Positions 6,016 through 10,965 of a DNA stretch of 10,965 nucleotides are shown here, piece after piece. Under the pieces are notes generated by a model. It was not told the origin of the DNA and searched no databases. It worked only from the letters and a program-made list of their open reading frames with translations. Numbering within the stretch: position 1 is the stretch's first letter; each line of letters starts with the position of its first letter. The translations under genes and the position numbers were made by a program. The stretch spans positions 1 to 10,965 of the forward strand of contig JBFWQM010000192.1 in the NCBI GenBank assembly GCA_050249455.1, written 5' to 3'. Source of the stretch: JBFWQM01 sp050249455 (GTDB lineage Bacteria > Pseudomonadota > Alphaproteobacteria > MPNO01 > VGEU01).

Positions 6016-6402
6016 TCAGGACGGGTCGGCGGAGTCGGCGGCGGCGGGCAGGGGCGCCTCGCCGCGCGTGGCCCAGGCGGTGCCGGCGGCAAGCCCGGCG
6101 ACCACCACGGCGGCGACCGACGCGGCGGCGGCCAGGCGCGTCGGCAGGGCGAGCGCGAGGCCGCCGGCGGCGCGCCGGCACGCGCCGGCCAGCGCCTGCA
6201 GGCGATCGATCCGGCGCAGCGCCAGCCCGCCGGCGAGCAGCACGATGCCCGCGGCCAGCAGCGGCGCCGGCTCGGGCACCGCCGCGCCGGCGGCGTCGGC
6301 GGCCGCGGCGGCGGACGTCCACAGGCCCGCGGCCAGCGCCGCGCCGGCGCACACGGCCGGCCTGGCGCGCGATGCGCATATGATCGTGAGACGGCCTGTC
6401 AT
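6016..6402 (-). CDS. Small protein with signal peptide directly followed by an internal PEP sorting motif, 128 aa
   Basis: ATG at 6402 with GAGG 7 nt upstream, 31 nt after the stop of the 383-aa gene. An in-frame ATG at 6447 would overlap that gene and only add a polar leader before the signal peptide. Residues 1-35 look like a signal peptide (Arg at 4, 12 and 14, then an Ala/Leu core). Only about 7 residues later comes VPEPAP (42-47), then LLAAGIVLLAGGLAL and RR at 63-64, the three parts of a PEP-CTERM signal. There is thus no cargo domain. Unlike a true C-terminal signal it is followed by some 64 residues, including a second hydrophobic helix (about 90-110) and an acidic end (ADSADPS). It could be an accessory protein or substrate mimic of the sorting machinery, or a two-span membrane protein with a chance PEP. 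Function unknown. Confidence 0.75.
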   Translation of the reverse strand: MTGRLTIICASRARPAVCAGAALAAGLWTSAAAAADAAGAAVPEPAPLLAAGIVLLAGGLALRRIDRLQALAGACRRAAGGLALALPTRLAAAASVAAVVVAGLAAGTAWATRGEAPLPAAADSADPS

Positions 6403-6433
6403 GGCGGCACCTCGGGTTTGGTGGTCGATGGGA

Positions 6434-7585
6434 TCAATGCAGGGCATCGGTGTCTCCGGCGGCTGCGGCCGGCCCTGCCGGCAGCGTGGCGGGCATGGCG
6501 AAGCGCACGCGCGCGTCCAGCCAGTCGTTGACCCAATGGCCGGCGCGCGCGTCGTCGGGGCCGTGGCCGTCGGGCCACGACACGTCGTCGATCACGCCGA
6601 GCGATTTCAGCGCCTGCGCGGCGCGTTCCAGCCGGGCGCGGGTGCGGGCGGCCCAGTGCGGGCCGCGCGCGTCCTCGCGCGGCAGCTCGCCGACCGCCGC
6701 CAGCAGCCGGTCGACGCGGCGGTCGATGGTCGCCGGGTGACGCAGCGCCACCGACAGGATCGACAAATGCTGGCCGATCTTCTTGGCGATCGGCTCGAAC
6801 CCGCTGGTGGTGCGGTGGTTGAGCTCCAGCAGTGCGAGGGAGATGCGTCCGACCCAGAAGCGCCCTTGCGGGTTCAGCCACCAGTAGGCCCATTGCCCGG
6901 CGCGCACGAACCACGACGGGCCTTCGGCGCCGGGGGTGTTGACCTCGACGATGTCGAACAGGCGGTCGCCCGACCACGACGCACCGTCTTGGCGCCAGCG
7001 GCCGGTCGCCGGGTCGAACACCGGATAGCCGTCGATGGCGAAGGCGAGCGTGCGCAGCCGGGCCATCTCGTCGCGGATGCGCGCGCGCAAGGCCGGCGCG
7101 TCCTTGTCCCAGGCCGCGACCGCCTTGTAGGCGAGGATCTGGCCGGCGGTGATCACCGTGCTGTCGATCAGCGGCCCGCGCTGCGCCTGCGTGGCGCGCG
7201 CCGCGCACAGCTCGGCGAGAACAGCCAGCGCCACGTCGGCGGTGAAGGGATTCAGGCTCTCGACCAGGCCCCATAGGGCGTCCAGGTCGGGCGGCTTGTC
7301 GCCGTTTCCCTGGCCGCCGCCGCGGTCGAACTCGGGCGTGACGGAAACGGTGCCGCGCTTGCGGCCGCCGTGCAGGAACACCGGTGCGCCGTCGCGGCCG
7401 GCGACCCAGCCGCCCTGGCGCTCGCGCGCCTGGGGGCCGCCGGCGCCCACTGCGGCCAGCAAAGCGGCGATCAGGGGGTTGGAGGGCACCAGGGTGCTGC
7501 CGCGCCGCTCGGCGGGCGCCTGGACGCGGCCGGCCGGCGCCGTCGCCCGCCGTGCCCTGCCTTGGTACGCTACACCCGTCGCCAA
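6434..7585 (-). CDS. Conserved protein of unknown family, paralog of the 8240-9457 product, first gene of the cargo operon
   Basis: 383 aa, no signal peptide or membrane helix, so cytoplasmic. It is co-linear with the protein at 8240-9457 over almost its full length. Matching blocks include VPSNPLI/VPNNPIV, NPFTADVALAVLA/GPFAADVALAVLA, SWSGDRLFD/SWKGDTLFD, AGQWAYWWLN/FGQWSAWWLN, AAVGELPRED/RDIGELPPPE and GPHWAARTRARL/SPHWGGRTRDRL. It lacks the C-terminal helix-turn-helix of that paralog and ends soon after the shared part. The start is TTG at 7585, backed by GGGAG 7 nt upstream; a GTG at 7489 (just before PSNPLI) is the alternative. The blocks LFDIVE, WWLNPQGRFW and AKKIGQHLSIL distantly recall winged-helix plasmid replication initiators, a weak impression only. 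Position at the head of the operon makes a regulatory role plausible. Confidence 0.8.
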   Translation of the reverse strand: MATGVAYQGRARRATAPAGRVQAPAERRGSTLVPSNPLIAALLAAVGAGGPQARERQGGWVAGRDGAPVFLHGGRKRGTVSVTPEFDRGGGQGNGDKPPDLDALWGLVESLNPFTADVALAVLAELCAARATQAQRGPLIDSTVITAGQILAYKAVAAWDKDAPALRARIRDEMARLRTLAFAIDGYPVFDPATGRWRQDGASWSGDRLFDIVEVNTPGAEGPSWFVRAGQWAYWWLNPQGRFWVGRISLALLELNHRTTSGFEPIAKKIGQHLSILSVALRHPATIDRRVDRLLAAVGELPREDARGPHWAARTRARLERAAQALKSLGVIDDVSWPDGHGPDDARAGHWVNDWLDARVRFAMPATLPAGPAAAAGDTDALH

Positions 7586-8239
7586 CGCCGCTCTCCCGCT
7601 TGCCGAGGCCGATCGACCTCTTCGGCAGGAGCGTAGCGAGGCGCCGGCGCCGGGCCGGGCCCGCCGTCGCGGTCTAAAGGGCTAAGAGGCCTCGCGGCAT
7701 TCGCGCATGTATTCCGCACCAATGTTCAAGGGCTTGCGGTGAATCGCACAGAATATTGTGCCGGCCTTGCCGCATAACCTGACAGGCAGGCCAGGGTTTG
7801 GTGACAACCCGGCCGCAGCCAGGCCGATACCGGGGCGATTCGCAAAATGATCCGGTCCGGGGCACTTTTTGCCCCATTCGGGTGATGTGCTCACGGCCGC
7901 GTGAAGGCAGACTTGAAACGTTAATAATCAGGCTGCGTATCGGCGCGGAGAGGGGGACGAAGACGAGACGATCGGGGCGATGGTGGTGGTTGGGTCGCCT
8001 CCGAAACGATTTTTTGAGGACGCGTTTATGTAATTTGGGGTGGCCGGTTCCCCCGCCGACCACGCGCCTGTCGATCCTGTCCGGAAGGGAGGTTCGCCAG
8101 GCTGATGAACAGCCGTTTGACTGCACATTGGACCCAAGCGGAAAGTTATTCGGGCAATGAATTCGGACCGGCGCATGATCTAGGACCCTCTCAGCCACCC
8201 AGCGAGACCCTCGAACTTTCCCGACTGAGGCCCTTCCGC
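7586..8239. promoter_or_regulatory. Divergent intergenic control region
   Basis: 654 bp between the divergent paralogs, visibly lower in GC than the rest from about 7680 on, with no convincing coding frame. Dyads seen: GCACA-N6-TGTGC (7746-7761), gggtt-N7-aaccc (7794-7810), ggggca-N5-tgcccc (7859-7875) and tcacg-N4-cgtga (7891-7904). A loose plus-strand promoter match is GTGAAG (7901-7906), 16 nt, AATAAT (7923-7928). The 7859-7875 dyad also shows GG-N10-GC spacing on both strands, as in sigma-54 promoters, but the flanking bases fit that consensus poorly. Both divergent genes, and thus the whole operon, are likely to be controlled from here. No single site is certain. Confidence 0.5.
7593..7597 (-). 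promoter_or_regulatory. Ribosome site supporting the TTG start at 7585
   Basis: GGGAG lies 7 nt before TTG. The string GGGAGAGCG-C also precedes the ATG of the cargo gene at 1627, so the leader is of the same type as a confident start in this operon. Confidence 0.5.
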
Positions 8240-9457
8240 ATGGGCTCCGGGCGGGTGCCGAACAACCCGATCGTGCGCGCGGCGCTCTGCGCGGCGATGG
8301 CGGGCGGGCCGCTGGCCCCCGGGCCCGAAGGCTGGCGGATCGATCCGGTCGGCCGGCCGCGCTTCGACAGCGGCGGGCGCGGCGCCGGCACGATCTCGAT
8401 CTATCCCGATGTCCTCCAGGGACCCGACGGCAGAGCCGCGCCGGGGGCCGTGGCCGTCGCCTCGTCGGTGGTGGCCGGTCTGGGACCGTTCGCGGCCGAC
8501 GTCGCCCTGGCGGTGCTCGCCTGCCTGTGCGCTCCCGACACCGCCGACCGCACCAAGTTCCCCCGCCGCGACCCGATCGCGATCGATGCCGATACCGTCC
8601 TGCGGCTGCTGGGCGACCAGTCGGCGGGCGACCGCCGCCGGGCGCAGCGCCGCCGGGTGGATGCCGCGATCGCCAGCCTGGCCGCGCTGCGCTTCGACGT
8701 CGAGGATGCTTCCGGCTACAGCCCCATCGGCCGCCGTTTCGTTTCGGGCGCGCTGTCCTGGAAGGGCGACACCCTGTTCGACGCCATCCACCAGGGCTCG
8801 GACGGGTCGGGGCGCTGGCTGATCCGCTTCGGCCAGTGGAGCGCCTGGTGGTTGAACGTGGAAGGAAGCCTGTGGCAGGCCGCGCTGCCGCTCGGGCTGC
8901 TGCGCCTGGATCGCCGCGAGACCCGCGCCGGCGCCCTGTTCGCAAAGAAGGCCGGCTGCGTGATGAGCCTGCTGCAGCCGGCGGCGCGGAGCCCGATCCG
9001 CCGCCGCGTCGTCAACCTGCTGCGCGACATCGGCGAGCTGCCGCCGCCGGAGCACCGCTCGCCGCACTGGGGCGGGCGCACGCGGGACCGGCTGGACGAA
9101 GGTCTGCTGCGGCTGGTCGACATGAAGCTGTTCGAGGTCGGCTGGCCCGACGGCTATGCGCCGGGCGATGCTGACCGGTCGCGCGGCTGGGTCGAACGCT
9201 GGCTCGACGGCAACATCGAGTTCCGCAGCCCCGGCGCGGCGCCCGCCGCGCGCCGGCGGCCTGCGGCATCGGCGGCGCCGCCGTTGCAGGTCCGGCTGCG
9301 CCGGTCGCGCACCCGCCGCGGCATGACCCAGGCGGCGCTGGCGGCCGCGCTGGCGATCTCGCAGGCGCAGCTGTCGCGCATCGAGACCGGCCTGGTCGAG
9401 CCGGATCCCGACCTCGCCGCACGCCTCGCACGCTGGCTCGACGGCGAACAGGGATAG
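8240..9457 (+). CDS. Paralog of the 383-aa protein with C-terminal XRE-type helix-turn-helix, 405 aa
   Basis: A cytoplasmic protein in two parts. Residues 1-330 match the divergent protein at 6434-7585 (blocks VPNNPIV, GPFAADVALAVLA, SWKGDTLFD, FGQWSAWWLN, RDIGELPPPE, SPHWGGRTRDRL). After an Ala/Pro/Arg linker (332-347), residues 349-403 form an XRE-family DNA-binding domain: RLRRSRTRRGMTQAALAAAL, ISQAQLSRIETG, then DLAARLARWLDG. I chose the ATG at 8240 (GAGG 9 nt upstream). From there third positions are almost all G or C and the paralogs align, while the frame upstream to an ATG at 8105 has mixed third positions like non-coding DNA. It probably binds DNA, possibly its own control region at 7586-8239 and so the cargo operon. 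A replication-initiator origin is the alternative. Transcription ends at the stem-loop at 9501-9526. Confidence 0.88.
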   Translation: MGSGRVPNNPIVRAALCAAMAGGPLAPGPEGWRIDPVGRPRFDSGGRGAGTISIYPDVLQGPDGRAAPGAVAVASSVVAGLGPFAADVALAVLACLCAPDTADRTKFPRRDPIAIDADTVLRLLGDQSAGDRRRAQRRRVDAAIASLAALRFDVEDASGYSPIGRRFVSGALSWKGDTLFDAIHQGSDGSGRWLIRFGQWSAWWLNVEGSLWQAALPLGLLRLDRRETRAGALFAKKAGCVMSLLQPAARSPIRRRVVNLLRDIGELPPPEHRSPHWGGRTRDRLDEGLLRLVDMKLFEVGWPDGYAPGDADRSRGWVERWLDGNIEFRSPGAAPAARRRPAASAAPPLQVRLRRSRTRRGMTQAALAAALAISQAQLSRIETGLVEPDPDLAARLARWLDGEQG

Positions 9458-9500
9458 CGCGGGTCGGACGGAAGGCCGGAATCCGGAACCGGAAACGGAA

Positions 9501-9526
9501 AGGGCGGCCCCTTGCGGGGCCGCCCT
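9501..9526. terminator. Stem-loop terminator between convergent genes
   Basis: Arms agggcggcccc (9501-9511) and ggggccgccct (9516-9526) are perfect 11-bp complements with loop ttgc. It lies in the 94-bp gap between the stops at 9457 (plus) and 9552 (minus). On the minus strand the stem is followed by a pyrimidine-rich TTCCGTTTCC, so it serves best as terminator of the VOC gene and probably works in both directions. Confidence 0.8.
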
Positions 9527-9551
9527 GCGTGCGGTCGCCGCTGCGGCCGGA

Positions 9552-10064
9552 TCAGATCTTGACGCCGGGTCGCTCGAACTTCTTGTCCTGGTGGCCCTTG
9601 CCTTCGAGATCGCCCTTCTCGAACAGCCAGCCGTAGCCGCCCTTCGGGTTGGTCAGGATCTCCCAGCAATTGTCGTCATTGTCCCAGAAGTAGAAGCTGT
9701 AGGTGCCGTGCTGCAGGATCGGCTTGGTGATCTTATGCAGGTTCCACTTGTCCTTCTGCTCCATGACGACTCGGTAGGCCTCGTCGACCTCCGCCTGCGT
9801 CTCGAGGTCGAGGCCGTTGTGGTTCAGCACCGACATGACGTCGCTCTTGTTCTTGGACAGGACGACGGCGATCGTGTTGTCGCCGCCGAGCCGGATCAGC
9901 AGCGAGATGGGGCTGGTGCGGATCACGTCGAGGCCGAGGAACTCCTCGTAGAAGCGGCGGATGTAATCGAGGTCCCGCGACTCCAGCGTCCCGTGCGAGA
10001 GGAAGTTGAGCTTGAGCGCGGACGCCGGCTTGGTCCGGGTCGCTTCGGCGGTCTGGGTCGTCAT
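9552..10064 (-). CDS. VOC (glyoxalase/extradiol dioxygenase fold) family protein
   Basis: 170 aa, cytoplasmic, no signal. The ATG at 10064 has AAGGAG 8 nt upstream. The N-terminal module has the usual start LNFLSHGTLESRDLDYIRRF then YEEFLGLDVIR, ending with GGDNTIAVVLS. The second module has NHNGLD (81-86) and TYSFYFWDNDDNCWEIL (121-137). His 24, His 82 and Glu 135 are placed like the 2-His-1-carboxylate metal site of vicinal oxygen chelate enzymes such as extradiol dioxygenases and glyoxalase I. Length suits a single two-module VOC protein. The substrate cannot be told from the sequence; ring-cleaving dioxygenase-like and lyase-like roles both fit. It lies 122 bp after a CocE-type hydrolase in the same direction and ends at the stem-loop at 9501-9526. 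It shows no link to the PEP-CTERM genes. Confidence 0.88.
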   Translation of the reverse strand: MTTQTAEATRTKPASALKLNFLSHGTLESRDLDYIRRFYEEFLGLDVIRTSPISLLIRLGGDNTIAVVLSKNKSDVMSVLNHNGLDLETQAEVDEAYRVVMEQKDKWNLHKITKPILQHGTYSFYFWDNDDNCWEILTNPKGGYGWLFEKGDLEGKGHQDKKFERPGVKI

Positions 10065-10155
10065 CCTCGTCTCTCCTTGTGCGCGCCGCCGGTCGCAGGG
10101 CAGGCGCAGTTGAATGCCTCCGGTCGCTCTTCTGATACGGCGCGTGCTGGCGCCG

Positions 10156-10185
10156 ATCTTGGCCTCGCCCCCGGCCGGTTGTCAA
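10156..10185 (-). promoter_or_regulatory. Candidate promoter for the VOC gene
   Basis: On the minus strand TTGACA (10185-10180) is a perfect -35 box. With an 18-nt spacer the -10 would be CAAGAT (10161-10156), a 3 of 6 match. It starts right after the stop of the hydrolase gene and would give a leader of about 85 nt before the ATG at 10064. The -35 is strong and the -10 is weak. Confidence 0.35.
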
Positions 10186-10186
10186 T

Positions 10187-10965
10187 TCAGCGCCCGCCCC
10201 CCGGGGCCAGCGGCAGGATCAGCCGCGACGGGCAGGCGGCGCTGTGGTGGATCTCGTCGCGGCCGACCTTGTAGGGCATGTACTGGTGGGAGAACAGGCC
10301 GTCGGTCATCAGCGAGTCGCCGTTGACGATCTCCAGCCGCAGCCGGTGCCCCTTGCGGAACAGGTAGCTGCACGGCAGCACCTCGATCTCGAACTTGTAG
10401 ACCCGCCCCGGCTGCAGCGGCTGCGGGTCGGCGTGGGTGTAGACCGGCCGGTGCGGCTTCGACCGCTTCTCGTCCTTGGCGCGGTGCGAGGCGCGCAGCC
10501 AGCCCTTGGTGACGACGACGGAGGCCGGCTGGCGGCCGTCGCGCCGCGCCGCGTCGTCCTGCGGCATCTGGTCGGCGATGCGCACGAAGAAGTCGGTGTC
10601 GGGCTGGTCGGACGCGGCATAGAGCTCCAGCACCACCGGGCCGGTCACCTCCATGTCGCGCTGCATCGGGTCGGTGGTGAAGGTCAGCACGCGGCCGACC
10701 GGGTCGGGGCCGAAGCGGTCGACGCCCACGACGCCGAACTTCCACTGCGGGTCGGGGTAGTCGTAGGCGGTGGCGCCCTCGTTGCGCGCCGGCGGCTCGG
10801 CCGTCAGGCTGCCGTCGTTGAGCGAGCGCACGCTGCCCGAATGGCGCCGGCGCAAATAGAACGGCGTGTAGCGCGTGCCCTTGGGCGGCCAGGCGTCGTC
10901 CTCGCGCCAGCGGTCGGCGCCGCGGACATAGAGCTTCACCGGCTTGCCGCTCATGAAGCCGTTCT
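10187..10965 (-). CDS. CocE/NonD-type (X-Pro dipeptidyl-peptidase S15 C-terminal) hydrolase, 5' part outside window
   Basis: 259 codons of the C-terminal part are visible and the frame is open through the right edge. The ATG at 10954 is an internal Met, since the upstream codons read NGF in frame. The visible part starts just before KPVKLYVRGADRWREDDAWP, the junction motif between the alpha/beta-hydrolase part and the C-terminal jelly roll in CocE/NonD proteins. It then shows DPMQRDMEVTGPVVLELYAA, DTDFFVRIADQMP, YKFEIEVLPCSYLFRKGHRL and DEIHHSAACPSRLILPLAPG, all typical of that jelly-roll domain (Pfam X-Pro dipeptidyl-peptidase C-terminal domain). The catalytic Ser, Asp and His lie mainly in the missing part. 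Members hydrolyse esters or amides, from cocaine esterase and cephalosporin acylases to X-Pro peptidases, so the substrate is open. Confidence 0.9.
   Translation of the reverse strand, partial: NGFMSGKPVKLYVRGADRWREDDAWPPKGTRYTPFYLRRRHSGSVRSLNDGSLTAEPPARNEGATAYDYPDPQWKFGVVGVDRFGPDPVGRVLTFTTDPMQRDMEVTGPVVLELYAASDQPDTDFFVRIADQMPQDDAARRDGRQPASVVVTKGWLRASHRAKDEKRSKPHRPVYTHADPQPLQPGRVYKFEIEVLPCSYLFRKGHRLRLEIVNGDSLMTDGLFSHQYMPYKVGRDEIHHSAACPSRLILPLAPGGGR

Noticed and set aside
5726..6379. A 217-codon minus-strand frame
   Set aside because: The part before 6001 overlaps the 128-aa gene out of frame and is Arg/Ala/Gly-rich noise. The AAGGAGG site marks the true start of a 91-aa protein.
7682..7894. 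A 70-codon minus-strand frame starting with GTG in the divergent region, with three CxxxC-like cysteines
   Set aside because: No ribosome site, mixed third-position composition unlike the genes around it, and it spans several of the dyads. No family resemblance.
8117..8151. TTGACT as a -35 box for the plus-strand gene
   Set aside because: No acceptable -10 box lies 16-19 nt downstream; the nearest AT-rich hexamer TTATTC is 23 nt away.
8105..8239. An earlier ATG start for the 405-aa protein
   Set aside because: The added 45 codons have mixed third positions and low GC, the spacing to GGGAGG is long (12 nt), and the paralog alignment begins at the 8240 start.
7674..8945. A 423-codon minus-strand frame
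   Set aside because: Its first half is antisense to the 405-aa gene and its second half reads through the non-coding divergent region; no motif or ribosome site.
1..10965. CRISPR arrays, tRNA or rRNA genes, insertion sequences, phage genes, an exosortase gene
   Set aside because: Looked for and not seen. The only repeats are the coding PEP-CTERM segments, short dyads and the CTGCAT run.

Overview
The window is GC-rich with very high GC at third codon positions. It comes from a Gram-negative bacterium that has a PEP-CTERM/exosortase surface-sorting system. The style of the sorting signals (PEPGTLAVFGLGLLGLAALRRR-like) and the flanking metabolic genes suggest a proteobacterium, most likely an alphaproteobacterium. 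That placement is inference from general familiarity, because the window holds no marker gene.

Minus strand, 7585 down to 1: eleven co-directional genes with short gaps (2 to 82 nt, one 4-nt overlap) form a probable operon. In transcription order these are a 383-aa cytoplasmic protein of unrecognised family, four small membrane proteins (128, 91, 41 and 55 aa), and six exported proteins, at least five of which end in a PEP-CTERM-type signal. The first small protein is itself a signal peptide followed almost at once by a PEP motif, with no passenger domain. The sixth exported protein runs off the left edge. The passengers are mostly unlike each other, so this is a mixed set of secreted cargo. 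No exosortase gene is visible.

7586-8239: a 654-bp divergent intergenic region of lower GC, with several short dyad symmetries and no convincing gene. It probably carries the promoters of the operon and of the divergent gene.

Plus strand, 8240-9457: a full-length paralog of the operon's first gene, with an additional C-terminal XRE-type helix-turn-helix domain. The divergent pair around a shared control region makes these two proteins candidate regulators of the surface-protein operon. A relationship to plasmid replication initiators is an alternative that I cannot exclude.

9501-9526 is a strong stem-loop between convergent genes. The minus-strand genes at 9552-10064 (VOC-fold metalloprotein) and 10187 to the right edge (C-terminal part of a CocE/NonD-type hydrolase) look like ordinary metabolic genes unrelated to the PEP-CTERM cluster. 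No tRNA, rRNA, CRISPR array, insertion sequence or phage gene was seen.
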